DNA of 36,614 nucleotides from SAR116 cluster bacterium AG-447-A06 (GCA_003212345.1 QCPZ01000014.1:1-36614), one strand, 5' to 3'. Counted from the first letter of the stretch, positions 7,423 through 15,199 are shown. Notes: generated by a model from the sequence alone, not told the origin. A program made the numbers and translations.

Positions 7423-7650
7423 ATGATGGATCGACAAAGATGGCTTGAATGGACAGGGGTTGGGACAGCGATTTTGTATTCAATGTTGATTGCGTTAAAC
7501 ATTGGTGCGGAATTTGTTGGCTTTTTTTTGCTGTTGCTGTCGTCTGGTTTGATAGGCCTATGGGCCTACTTTGGAAAGCATCGTGGTATTATGTTTTTAC
7601 AGTTATTCTACGCCACAGCTGGCTTTATTGGCATGGTTCGTTGGTTTTAA
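7423..7650 (+). CDS. small membrane protein (PnuC-like fragment size)
   Basis: A 75-residue protein with two or three transmembrane helices: ILYSMLIALNIGAEFVGFFLLLLSSGLIGLWAYF, then MFLQLFYATAGFIGMVRWF. It starts at ATG 7423, with a second ATG directly after it and a TTG directly before. The pattern W-L-E-W-T-G... N-I-G-A-E... G-L-I-G-L-W-A-Y... G-M-V-R-W resembles small PnuC/YgjV-like membrane proteins found in alphaproteobacteria, but the match is from memory and weak. It lies 65 bases after the SDR gene on the same strand and may be co-transcribed. Confidence 0.6.
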   Translation: MMDRQRWLEWTGVGTAILYSMLIALNIGAEFVGFFLLLLSSGLIGLWAYFGKHRGIMFLQLFYATAGFIGMVRWF

Positions 7651-7774
7651 CGCAAAAACGGTGCTCGATCCATCTCACCCCCACATTATCGGGTCAGGCT
7701 TTCAGACAAACTAATGGATAGCTAATTCTTTTATCTTGCTTGGCTCTAATTTTGTTTCGCTAATTCTAATTCAA

Positions 7775-7823
7775 GAAACGTTTAATATGTTCACGCGTTT
7801 CATTATTGGTGATGTGATATAAT
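7775..7823 (+). promoter_or_regulatory. extended -10 promoter with inverted-repeat operator for the winged-helix gene
   Basis: TGATATAAT (7815-7823) is a perfect extended -10 element. No TTGACA-like -35 sits at the right spacing, as is usual for extended -10 promoters. An inverted repeat GAAACG (7775-7780) / CGTTTC (7796-7801) lies just upstream, and another GTTTC half-site at 7754-7758 keeps the same ~21-base spacing. The expected transcript start is near 7830, about 50 bases before the TTG start at 7881. Autoregulation by the encoded regulator is an inference. Confidence 0.5.
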
Positions 7824-7880
7824 TTGTGGTATTTCTCTCTTTGTTTTTGCTATTGTCAGAAACTTTTAGGAGGTTCTCCA

Positions 7881-8165
7881 TTGTCGAGTCGACTGGTGTT
7901 TGCCCGTTTATTAGAAACAATTATGGAAATGGAAAAAGATATAGGCCTGAACAACTTCACATCGAATGAACAGCAGGTATACGCGGCGATTGTTTTGTTA
8001 TCCAACAACGCAGACTCGCCAGTATCAATTCATGACATCAAGTCTCATGATCTCGTCTGTGACATACCAATGCCCACCGTCTACCGATCCTTCAACCGGT
8101 TAATCAAGGCCAAAAAAATATGTCACATTGGCAGTGATCGCTCTGGACTTTATGCCACTACCTAA
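7881..8165 (+). CDS. winged-helix transcriptional regulator
   Basis: A 94-residue protein. I chose the TTG at 7881 because AGGAGGT lies 6 bases before it; the upstream in-frame extension is Cys/Trp-rich and unlikely. The central part TSNEQQVYAAIVLL...VSIHDIKSHDL and the recognition region PMPTVYRSFNRLIKAKKI, followed by a short wing (CHIGSDRSGLYA), fit a winged helix of the MarR/Fur-like size class. Residues 1-25 form a helix that could dimerise. No Cys cluster or ligand site is seen. The ComDE genes lie 490 bases downstream on the same strand and are a possible target. Confidence 0.7.
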   Translation: MSSRLVFARLLETIMEMEKDIGLNNFTSNEQQVYAAIVLLSNNADSPVSIHDIKSHDLVCDIPMPTVYRSFNRLIKAKKICHIGSDRSGLYATT

Positions 8166-8652
8166 TGATGCTGCCGATATGGCGAGTTATCATGGGCAGT
8201 CTAACAAATGGCAGCATTCAAATTAAATCAGATTTTAACAGGTACTTAAACAAGGGTTAAAATGGCAACGCACTGGAAGCTTCAAACTAGTGTCAAACCG
8301 CGCCGCTGATGTCACGCGCGATACAACCTCACTCCTGATCGGTAATTTCAAACATTGATGTTGGGCAGCAATCTCACAATCGTCTCAATCTTTTTAAAAC
8401 CAAATTGAGGTGGAACCCACATCTAATTTGGTGGATTTTTTGTGACTAAATTAAGTTAATTTTTAACAATAGTCTCAAGAAGCATTCATTTCTCCCTTGA
8501 AAATTATAAAGGTCAAATTTGCACTTTTTATTGTAAGAACTTTGTGTTTAAATTCGCGCCGGCGAGATTTGTAACCACCCCTCACCACATAAATTTATGC
8601 GCTACAATTTGCAACTTTGTAGTAAAATTACGCCAGAAAGAGTGCCGTTCTG
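8166..8652. other. 490-base leader/intergenic region before comD
   Basis: No convincing coding frame was seen. An 8-base inverted repeat (ATGCTGCC at 8167-8174, GGCAGCAT at 8210-8217) sits just after the upstream gene. A strong hairpin with a T-run lies at 8400-8441. The following 210 bases are AT-rich and lead to comD, and probably hold its promoter, though no convincing -35/-10 pair could be fixed. No strong ribosome site is visible (AGAAAGAG lies about 9 bases before the ATG). Confidence 0.4.
8400..8441 (+). terminator. Rho-independent-like hairpin with T-run
   Basis: CCAAATTGA.. (8400-) pairs with ..TCTAATTTGG (to 8431). The inner arms GGTGG and CCCAC close a short loop, giving a stem of more than ten pairs with small bulges. 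TGGATTTTTT follows, ending at 8441. It could end the transcript of the winged-helix gene (stop at 8165) or act as an attenuator ahead of comD. Confidence 0.6.
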
Positions 8653-9150
8653 ATGTCTGTTAATCAAAAAATTGTCAGCAGTTTAATAAAAAATAGAATC
8701 GAATTCGTTACAACCGTGCCTTGCAAACAATTAGCGGGAGTAATTGCCGAAATTGAAGCTTCTACTGACATCTACCATATCCCGTCAAACAAAGAAGATG
8801 AAGGGATGGGACTTTGTGCTGGCGCTTATATGGGGGGCAAACGTTCTGCTATTATTATGCAGAACACCGCTATTGGCGTGACCATTAATACGCTTGTCAC
8901 ATTGATTCAATATTACAACATCCCCTTACCCATGCTGATAAGCTATCGCGGCGAAATTGGCGAACCCGTAGCCTGTCAGGTTGAAATGGCAGTTCACACA
9001 AAGGGCCTCTTAGATCAGTTAAAGATTCCTACCTATCATTTTCACCAACAAAGCGACGCTGAGGAGTTGAACCCCATTTTAAACCATAGCTTTGTGGCGA
9101 AGAAGCCAGTTGCCATTCTCACTGATGCAAGCTTTTGGCAGGGAGTGTAA
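8653..9150 (+). CDS. comD: TPP-dependent decarboxylase, N-terminal (PYR) subunit; probable sulfopyruvate decarboxylase alpha
   Basis: This 165-residue protein is the pyrimidine-binding half of a split TPP decarboxylase. The segment YHIPSNKEDEGMGLCAGAYMGGKRSAIIMQNTAIG matches the ComD family: the Glu-rich E-D-E-G carries the catalytic Glu of TPP enzymes, and GAYMGGKRS..MQN is diagnostic. ComDE turns sulfopyruvate into sulfoacetaldehyde, known from coenzyme M synthesis in methanogens and from cysteate/sulfonate breakdown in marine alphaproteobacteria. The close relative phosphonopyruvate decarboxylase cannot be excluded by sequence reading. The beta subunit gene follows after three bases. No other sulfonate or phosphonate gene is nearby. 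Expected in the cytoplasm. Confidence 0.8.
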   Translation: MSVNQKIVSSLIKNRIEFVTTVPCKQLAGVIAEIEASTDIYHIPSNKEDEGMGLCAGAYMGGKRSAIIMQNTAIGVTINTLVTLIQYYNIPLPMLISYRGEIGEPVACQVEMAVHTKGLLDQLKIPTYHFHQQSDAEELNPILNHSFVAKKPVAILTDASFWQGV

Positions 9151-9153
9151 TTG

Positions 9154-9717
9154 ATGATTAGAAGCGACGTTTTAAAAACACTAATTCCAATGATTTCTGA
9201 AGAGCTAGTTGTCTCTAATATTGGCTTGCCGTCGCAAGAGCTCCACCTGCTCGATGATCAACCAACAAATTTTTACATGCTTGGAACTATGGGTTTGTCC
9301 TCTTCAATAGGCCTCGGCCTTGCGCTAGCCCAAAAGAAAAAGGTGATCGCGATTGATGGTGATGGGTCAGTTTTGACCAACTTGGGCACATTGCCGACCA
9401 TAGCCAACAATCCGGCTAATAATTTTATCTTGCTAATTATCGATAATGGTAGCTATGGATCAACAGGTGATCAACCAACCTACGCAGGTTTGAAGACATC
9501 CCTTGCAAAAGTTGCTGAGGCTTGTGGCTGTGAGAATGTCATTGAATGCACAGCAGAACAAACTGCTGCTGCGGTTCGAACTGCACTGGATGGTGATCTG
9601 ATGACGATTATTGTCAGCAAATGCGAGTCGGGCAACATTGAGGTTCCGGTTATTGATATGGATGCACCAGTTATTCGCCATCGGTTTATGACCGAGGTTA
9701 GCCGGCGCAAAACCTAA
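9154..9717 (+). CDS. comE: TPP-dependent decarboxylase, C-terminal (PP) subunit; probable sulfopyruvate decarboxylase beta
   Basis: This 187-residue partner of ComD starts at the ATG at 9154, which has GGGAG 8 bases upstream; a TTG directly before it is in frame. The diphosphate-binding motif is intact: G-D-G-S at 69-72 and the closing Asn near residue 98 (LLIIDNGSYGSTG), about 27 residues apart as usual. The N-terminal SNIGLPSQEL and the loop MLGTMGLSSSIGLGLALAQ fit ComE/Ppd small subunits. The C-terminal tail (SRRKT) is basic. Pairing with comD gives a complete heteromeric enzyme. A histidine phosphatase gene starts 5 bases after its stop and is probably co-transcribed, though its link to the reaction is unclear. 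Confidence 0.8.
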   Translation: MIRSDVLKTLIPMISEELVVSNIGLPSQELHLLDDQPTNFYMLGTMGLSSSIGLGLALAQKKKVIAIDGDGSVLTNLGTLPTIANNPANNFILLIIDNGSYGSTGDQPTYAGLKTSLAKVAEACGCENVIECTAEQTAAAVRTALDGDLMTIIVSKCESGNIEVPVIDMDAPVIRHRFMTEVSRRKT

Positions 9718-9722
9718 ATTAT

Positions 9723-10346
9723 ATGCCGCCTGGCCGTCTCTCTTACCCGCTCACTCCCTTCTTCTGGCGCTCTTTTCCCAGATGCCAGCGGCTGGAGCAA
9801 CTTGCCGGGCTGCTGTTTTTAATCTCATGGCTTTTTGGCAGTGTAGCAATCGCCTCCGACACCCGATTTGACGGTACCGTAATATTTTTGCGCCACGCAC
9901 TGGCGCCCGGCATTGGGGACCCCAAAAACTTTAACAAGGATGACTGCCGAACTCAGCGTAATTTGGATGAAATTGGCCGCCGGCAAGCACGTGCCATTGG
10001 TCAACGTATCGCCGCTGCCAAGTTGAATTTGGCTGGCATTTATTCAAGTGAGTGGTGCCGTTGTCTTGAGACAGCTCGATTGCTCGATCTTGGAGCCGTC
10101 ACCCCATTCGATGGACTGAATTCTTTTTACCAGAACCATTCCCCACGCGATGCCACATTAGCCAAACTGAATTCGAAGCTCGCCAACCTACCCCAGAATG
10201 GCGCACCGGTTATAATGGTTACCCACTATGTAACAATTCAAGCCGTTGCGAATATAGCGGTGCCATCTGGCGGGGCCGTTTTGTATGATCTCACCACCGG
10301 ATACGCTCGTGAGTTGTCACTTGCCGATTTTCGTCCACACTCTTAG
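9723..10346 (+). CDS. histidine phosphatase superfamily protein, exported or membrane-anchored
   Basis: A 207-residue protein. A hydrophobic stretch at about 26-45 (LAGLLFLISWLFGSVAIA) after a basic N-terminus serves as signal peptide or anchor. The phosphatase core begins VIFLRHALAPG with the R57-H58 pair (LRHA instead of the usual LRHG). Then come YSSEWCRCLETARLL with the conserved Arg, and the second His in MVTHYVTIQ (H168). The family dephosphorylates small phosphate esters or acts on protein phosphohistidine. The substrate is unknown. The start at 9723 is uncertain because no ribosome site is seen. Its stop overlaps the stop of the convergent DUF3422 gene. Confidence 0.8.
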   Translation: MPPGRLSYPLTPFFWRSFPRCQRLEQLAGLLFLISWLFGSVAIASDTRFDGTVIFLRHALAPGIGDPKNFNKDDCRTQRNLDEIGRRQARAIGQRIAAAKLNLAGIYSSEWCRCLETARLLDLGAVTPFDGLNSFYQNHSPRDATLAKLNSKLANLPQNGAPVIMVTHYVTIQAVANIAVPSGGAVLYDLTTGYARELSLADFRPHS

Positions 10347-11668
10347 TCAGGTGAAGACCCAGTATTAGCGCTTGGTGACCGTCCTATCACCCCTCCTTTA
10401 ACCCGACGAATGGCAAACCAAATTGTAATCGCAATAACTGGCACCGAAAGCGCTTTTATATAGACAAGAGATAAACCCCATTCAGAGATTGGTAGGCTGA
10501 CGGCAACATAACCAACAAGGCCAACCCCATAATAGGTAACGGCCGCAATTGACAGTCGTTCAACCATCTGCTGTAGGTGAAGTTGATGCTTGGCACGTTC
10601 ATCCATCGATTGTAACAGATCACGGTTCTGACGCTGAATTACAAGCTCTGTTTGCGTGCGTAATAATTCACCAGCCCGGCTTATCCGCTGTGATAGGCTA
10701 GTCAGCCGTTCAGAAAACGCGGAACAGCTCTGCATTGCGGGAGCCATTCGCCGATCCAAAAAGCCTTGCACACCCTGAAATCCTGACAGGCGTGTTATTT
10801 GCATACGCTCAAGGCGTGATGTCAGAATATTTAGATACGCTGTTGTTGCCGCCAAACGATATGATGTTTTTGAATTGATATCTTCGATTTCAGCGGCTTG
10901 AGCAGATAAAATAGACAATAAGGCCTGCACCTGGCCATGCGGACACTTAATCTGTTCGGCAAGATCATTGGTTAATGTACTGACAACATCTTCAATTAGC
11001 CCAAGTCGTCCCGAGAATTCCTTTACCGTTGCAAGTCCCAGCAAGGCCAGTAATCTGTAGGTTTCCAACTCCACAACCCGCTGCACAATGCGGCCCATCC
11101 GCGTTGACTGGATGTCTTGATTGAAAATCACCACACGCGAAAACCCAGCCTTATCGATATCAAAGGCAAAATGTATCTGTGCAGCTGCATCATTAAAATT
11201 ATTTGATGCTACAGACCTACTTTCAAGAATATCCAGCATCCGCCCCTGCGACAGCCCCCGTAACGGTTTTCCCCCCACCTCAATCCAGATTGCGTGAAAA
11301 AGTGGCGCTGGAGCATTGCGGGCCCAAAAAAAAGGCATATGGGGAAGTCCAGTTTCATCAAACGCATTCACCGCCAACCCATTTTTAGCTTGCAGCCCAG
11401 TTTCAACAAAACTGATGGATAAAAATTCAGTGTGCCGCTCAATCCTGAGAGCATAACTTTCCATGTCGCGTAGACAGAACTTATCATCAGGGCTCATCAC
11501 CGGTAAAGTTGCTGCTGTCAGAAATTTGTTAATGTAAGACAGAACTTTACTATCATCATTTCCAACCAGAAAGACAAAGCGTATAAAACGTCCAGCCCCG
11601 TCAAAATCGTGGAATGTTCGCGCATGCAATTCTTCAGATAACGTGCGTCGAAGCGCATGTTCTTGCAT
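10343..11668 (-). CDS. DUF3422 family membrane protein
   Basis: A 441-residue protein. The N-terminus HALRRTLSEELHARTFHDF is the DUF3422 signature (HPLR...E.HARPF). The middle contains long helical, coiled-coil-prone stretches (residues about 210-370, for example SFQ-rich helices with RLTSLSQRISRAGELLRTQTELV). Two C-terminal transmembrane helices lie at about 378-400 (YYGVGLVGYVAVSLPI) and 405-425 (LVYIKALSVPVIAITIWFAI), followed by a basic tail. The family is common in proteobacteria and uncharacterised. It resembles CorA-like membrane proteins only in general layout. It is alone on the minus strand, converges on the histidine phosphatase gene and shares overlapping stop bases (TTAG). Confidence 0.9.
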   Translation of the reverse strand: MQEHALRRTLSEELHARTFHDFDGAGRFIRFVFLVGNDDSKVLSYINKFLTAATLPVMSPDDKFCLRDMESYALRIERHTEFLSISFVETGLQAKNGLAVNAFDETGLPHMPFFWARNAPAPLFHAIWIEVGGKPLRGLSQGRMLDILESRSVASNNFNDAAAQIHFAFDIDKAGFSRVVIFNQDIQSTRMGRIVQRVVELETYRLLALLGLATVKEFSGRLGLIEDVVSTLTNDLAEQIKCPHGQVQALLSILSAQAAEIEDINSKTSYRLAATTAYLNILTSRLERMQITRLSGFQGVQGFLDRRMAPAMQSCSAFSERLTSLSQRISRAGELLRTQTELVIQRQNRDLLQSMDERAKHQLHLQQMVERLSIAAVTYYGVGLVGYVAVSLPISEWGLSLVYIKALSVPVIAITIWFAIRRVKGGVIGRSPSANTGSSPD

Positions 11669-11770
11669 AATTAAAATCCGTACTCACATTTGGTTCTTCT
11701 AACATTGCGATTTACGGACTAATCTGTCCACCCCTTTAACTATCTTTTGTGGAGTTAAGGAGCAGAGCGA

Positions 11771-12613
11771 TTAGGACATGCGCAGAACAATCACCCCACA
11801 AAAAATTGTTAAAATGATCGCGATCTTAAACGGGGTAATTTTCTCCTTTAGAACTAAAACACCCAGAATTACGGCAAATAGAACTGAAGTTTCACGAAGT
11901 GAGGAAACGACCGCTACGGGTGCTGACAAACAAGCCCATAAAACTGCAACATAAGCAAAATACGACGCGTTCCCGCCAATAATGAAGGTACGTGGCGCGT
12001 CAAGATAAACACGACCAAGCACCGAAGGATGAAACCACATTAGATAAAAGGCCAACAATACCGCATTTGCAGCTGTAGACGCCCCGTAATAGCTTATCGC
12101 GCTCTGCGTAATGCGAGTGCCCGTGGCATCAACAATCGAATAACTAGCAATAAAACAGCCTGTAATAACGGCCAGGACAATGCCGGTAAAATCAACAGAT
12201 TTGGAGCGATATTGAACAATGCCATAAGTTATGATTGCCCCGGAGATCAAAATTACGCCAAAAACCTGCGTTGTTTTTAAAAAACCAGGAACCGTAACCA
12301 TAGTAAACAAAGTAATCAGTAGAGGTGAAGCGCCGCGGGCAACGGGGTAAATCTGGGTTAATTCGCCAAACCGATAGGCATTGAGCAGAAATACCTGATA
12401 GCCGAGGTGCAGTACAGCACTCACAAAAACATATTGCCAGGCTCCCGTTGGAGGCAGCCCCACGTAAGCGAGGCCAATTATGGCCAATGGTAAATGACCA
12501 AACATCACAGCCGCCATTCCGAGAGCCTTATCTTCAGTGCTGCGTACCTGAAAATTCCAAAAAGCATGTAGAAATGCCGCCCCAAGCACAACAAGAACAA
12601 CGCTGATGTCCAT
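11771..12613 (-). CDS. EamA/DMT-superfamily transporter
   Basis: A 280-residue integral membrane protein with about ten helices in two EamA repeats. The first repeat begins VVLVVLGAAFLHAFWNFQVR and the second begins around residue 140 (GIVLAVITGCFIASYSIVDATG). Conserved features include the A-x-x-x-A-x-x-N near the start (AAFLHAFWNF), the P-V-A-R-G-A-S-P-L-L motif, and the C-terminal SLRETSVLFAVILGVLVLKEKIT. The substrate cannot be inferred; DMT proteins export or import amino acids, nucleosides or drugs. The start ATG has AAGGGGCGG upstream. The gene is followed on the minus strand by the DUF3422 gene about 100 bases downstream, and no operon is certain. Confidence 0.85.
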   Translation of the reverse strand: MDISVVLVVLGAAFLHAFWNFQVRSTEDKALGMAAVMFGHLPLAIIGLAYVGLPPTGAWQYVFVSAVLHLGYQVFLLNAYRFGELTQIYPVARGASPLLITLFTMVTVPGFLKTTQVFGVILISGAIITYGIVQYRSKSVDFTGIVLAVITGCFIASYSIVDATGTRITQSAISYYGASTAANAVLLAFYLMWFHPSVLGRVYLDAPRTFIIGGNASYFAYVAVLWACLSAPVAVVSSLRETSVLFAVILGVLVLKEKITPFKIAIILTIFCGVIVLRMS

Positions 12614-12891
12614 TTACTATACCGCCCCTTGCCTTCCAAGATTGACGCGTCAACTCTCGCAGTGATCACCTCACCAAAAACGCTCACCGAATTAAACCAT
12701 AATGAGCAGTTATCCCAACTCAAATAAAATTTATGCGGCTGCTCAGTAAAATAGAAACCGTGTTTTTTGTCGGCAATAAGATCTATCACGCGGGGAGGAT
12801 AGTATTGCTATACCAACGATGTTTGCCGGGTATGTCCCGTTAGATAAGTTAGGCACTATACCCAATAGGTGTATTATGGGAGCTTTATTGA

Positions 12892-13512
12892 TTAGCGCCT
12901 ATTCTTTAGCGCTGCTTCAATAGCGGTCCGCAACCTGTTACTTTTCGGACTTGTTGTTGATGCAAACCAGTCCACCAACTTGCCATCATCATCAATCAAA
13001 TGCTTGTGGAAATTCCAGCGTGGCACAGCAAGGCTGCCATGCACATCCGCGACCCATTTGTAATACGGATGGGCTTTCGGCCCCTTCACCACGACAATAT
13101 CGGCCAACGGAAAATCAACACCGTAATTTAATGTGCAAAAAGATTTCACCTGTTCGGCCGTATCCAACTCTTGCCCTCCAAAATCATCACTGGGCACGCC
13201 GATCACGACAAGGCCGCGATCCTTATAATCTAACCAAAGGCTCTGTAAACCCTCATATTGGCCGGTAAAACCGCATAAAGATGCGGTATTGACCAGTAAA
13301 ACGACCTTGCCCTTATAATCTGCCAGCCGTAAATCACCACCATCAATGCTAGTAAAACTGAAATCATGGGCTGTGGCGGCGGCTGCAGGCATAACCCCTC
13401 CTTTAACGACGAACAAGCTGAGAAATAGAAACATTAGTAGGAGGAGTTTTTGGACCATTTCTCGTATGTAATCACCAAGTCGGACCATCACAACCCCATT
13501 TTGTTCGGTCAT
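12892..13512 (-). CDS. glutathione peroxidase-like thiol peroxidase, exported
   Basis: The protein is about 206 residues from the ATG at 13512 (a TTG six bases earlier is possible). A hydrophobic run at about 22-37 (LLLLMFLFLSLFVV) with AAAA near residue 45 suggests a signal peptide. The GPx fold follows: the peroxidatic Cys80 in NTASLCGFTGQYEGLQ, the Gln in VPSDDFGGQE, a second Cys in KSFCTLNYGVDFPL, and the Trp-Asn pair in PRWNFHKHLID. The enzyme reduces peroxides with thiol donors, here probably in the periplasm. The usual P-C-N-Q-F is P-S-D-D-F in this copy. It is alone on the minus strand. Confidence 0.9.
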   Translation of the reverse strand: MTEQNGVVMVRLGDYIREMVQKLLLLMFLFLSLFVVKGGVMPAAAATAHDFSFTSIDGGDLRLADYKGKVVLLVNTASLCGFTGQYEGLQSLWLDYKDRGLVVIGVPSDDFGGQELDTAEQVKSFCTLNYGVDFPLADIVVVKGPKAHPYYKWVADVHGSLAVPRWNFHKHLIDDDGKLVDWFASTTSPKSNRLRTAIEAALKNRR

Positions 13513-13592
13513 TGGCAAAAAGCTGATGACAGACCCGCATTTTCCACTTAGTTTACGAGATAGTTATAACAAATTGAAAAGGAGGTGATCTA

Positions 13593-13685
13593 ATGTCTAG
13601 TGATAAACGGTTTGGTTCAAAGGACTTGGTTTCTGTTAAGCGGATTTTGGAGCAACCTTCGATGTGCGCCAAAAACAGAAATTGA
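13593..13685 (+). CDS. 30-residue ORF with near-complete Shine-Dalgarno
   Basis: The bases AAAGGAGGTGATC (13578-13590) are complementary to 13 bases of the 3' end of alphaproteobacterial 16S rRNA, an unusually complete Shine-Dalgarno. GGAGG is 7 bases before the ATG. The frame encodes 30 residues (starts MSSDKRFGSKDLVSVKR, ends CAKNRN), basic and soluble, with no membrane helix. A strong terminator follows at 13734-13761. A TATAAC (13565-13570) could be a -10 box. I recognise no family. It could be a real small protein, a leader peptide, or an RNA that binds ribosomes. The ribosome site makes translation likely. Confidence 0.5.
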   Translation: MSSDKRFGSKDLVSVKRILEQPSMCAKNRN

Positions 13686-13733
13686 CGGCATTTAATCGTA
13701 CTGTAAAAACAGGTTTTTTGATGACCTATCACG

Positions 13734-13761
13734 AAAAAAAGGGGGGATACCCCCTTTTTTT
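13734..13761. terminator. bidirectional Rho-independent terminator
   Basis: AAAAAAA-GGGGGG (13734-13746), loop ATA, CCCCC (13750-13754) and a run of Ts make a GC stem flanked by A/T tracts. It reads as an intrinsic terminator on both strands. On + it ends the transcript of the 30-codon ORF; on - it lies just after the rhodanese gene (stop at 13815). Confidence 0.85.
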
Positions 13762-13814
13762 ATTATTTGGCTCTATCAAGTCGACATTTCCACAGAACGG
13801 GAAACCCGCGCAGT

Positions 13815-14189
13815 TTAGGTCTCTGACTCACCGCCAGCAGCAATCCAATCAGCGATGCCACCAACATTACAAACATTTTTGTAACCCATATCTTTGAGCG
13901 TTTTGCCGGCGAGGGCCGCCTGCCCGCCCGCAGCACAGACAAGAACAATATCGGCATCTTTGCTCAAATTTGCGTTGAAATAGGGTAAGTTGTCGTCTGC
14001 TGCGAATTCTAGAAAGCCCCGTGGAATACGAAGTGCACCAGCAATCGTGCCGCTTTTGGTAATGTCACCGCTATCTCGCACATCGATGAAGAGGCTATTA
14101 CCAGCATTATGTTTGGCAATGCCATCATCAGGCGAAATACGTGGAACAACAGCATTTGCTTCGGCAAGATATTCCTTCGCGGTTTTCAT
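13815..14189 (-). CDS. rhodanese-like domain protein
   Basis: A 124-residue single rhodanese domain from the ATG at 14189, chosen because GAAAGG lies 7 bases before it; an upstream in-frame extension to 14228 is less likely. Features are NSLFIDVRDSGDITKSGTIAGALRIPRG (the CH2A-type motif with DVRD), the active-site Cys85 in VLVCAAGGQAALAGKTLKDMGY, and the closing VCNVGGIADWIAAG. It transfers sulfane sulfur to thiol acceptors. The catalytic loop C-A-A-G-G-Q lacks the Arg often at its end. The next gene on the strand (homocysteine S-methyltransferase family) lies 110 bases upstream. Confidence 0.85.
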   Translation of the reverse strand: MKTAKEYLAEANAVVPRISPDDGIAKHNAGNSLFIDVRDSGDITKSGTIAGALRIPRGFLEFAADDNLPYFNANLSKDADIVLVCAAGGQAALAGKTLKDMGYKNVCNVGGIADWIAAGGESET

Positions 14190-14299
14190 GGGCCAGCCTT
14201 TCACGGAGCAATTGGAACTGATGTGCACGATATGATGATTAATTCACCTTTTTCAAGAAAAATTATCCCGGCAGGGTTGCCTGAAACCAATTTATCACA

Positions 14300-15199
14300 T
14301 TAGCCAGACAGACGGGCTTTTATCAGTTTCAAATGTTCTGGCGAAATACCACAACAGCCGCCAATCATCCCTGCACCTGATGCGGCCCATTTCTGGGCAA
14401 AATCTGCATAGGCTTGTGGTGTAATATCACCGCGTAATTCATGCAGGCTTTCATTTGCCCCACTATAATCCTTTTTCATCAATGGGAATGCATTTGCCAA
14501 CACGCCGATTTGCGGCGGGTTAACATGATCAGCGACATGCATCACAACTTTGCGCACTGCATCATCCATCACTTCAGGTTGACTGCAATTAAACAGCAAG
14601 GCCGCTGGCATTTTATCGGTGAGCGATGACAATAAATCAGCCAGCAACTCACCTGAGCGCAACATGGGTTGGCCCGCAACTGGTTCCGCATCCTCAAGTG
14701 TTAACGAGAGCCAGACCGGTTTTTCGCAATCGCCAAACGCATCCAAAAAACACCGCGCCTCGGCAATTGAGCTATGCGTTTCCGCCATGAAAACATCAAC
14801 ATAAGGGGTGAGGTGATGGCGAAACAGCGCCATCATTTCACTTGCACGGCCCGCATCAAATTTATCTGGCTGATAAGACCCGAACATAGGCGGCACACCG
14901 CCAGCGACCTGAACTGAATGCGGCGATGCAGTGGCGGCTGATTTTGCTAGCTGCCCGGCAAGGTCCAGTAATTCACCAGCCCGACTTCGAAACGCAGCCT
15001 CACCAATATGAAACGGCACAATCGCGTAGCTGTTGGTTGTGATGATATCAGCCCCCGCGGCGATAAAAGCATCATGTGCGGCTCGCACAAAATCAGGCCC
15101 TTCCATCAGCGCAAGCGCCGACCATTCTGGCTGCCGGAAGGGCGCCCCCATTGCTTTGAGTTCACGCCCGAGCCCCCCATCAAGAATAATCATCTTCAT
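14300..15199 (-). CDS. mmuM: homocysteine S-methyltransferase-family protein
   Basis: A 299-residue single-domain enzyme of the MmuM/Hcy-methyltransferase type. The N-terminus IILDGGLGRELKAMGAPF is the substrate barrel start. The three zinc ligands are present: Cys205 in LLFNCSQPE and Cys282-Cys283 in MIGGCCGISPEHL. GADIITTNSYAIVPFHIG and VDVFMAETHSSIAEARCFL match the (beta-alpha)8 barrel. The family moves a methyl group from S-methylmethionine or similar donors to homocysteine, giving methionine; dimethylsulfonium donors are known for relatives, so the donor here is uncertain. The gene symbol is tentative. Expected to be cytoplasmic. Upstream is a 370-base region without a clear gene. Confidence 0.85.
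   Translation of the reverse strand: MKMIILDGGLGRELKAMGAPFRQPEWSALALMEGPDFVRAAHDAFIAAGADIITTNSYAIVPFHIGEAAFRSRAGELLDLAGQLAKSAATASPHSVQVAGGVPPMFGSYQPDKFDAGRASEMMALFRHHLTPYVDVFMAETHSSIAEARCFLDAFGDCEKPVWLSLTLEDAEPVAGQPMLRSGELLADLLSSLTDKMPAALLFNCSQPEVMDDAVRKVVMHVADHVNPPQIGVLANAFPLMKKDYSGANESLHELRGDITPQAYADFAQKWAASGAGMIGGCCGISPEHLKLIKARLSG

Noticed and set aside
13664-13897. Plus-strand 77-codon frame running through the terminator
   Set aside because: It reads through the terminator hairpin into the rhodanese gene's opposite strand; the 30-codon frame has the ribosome site.
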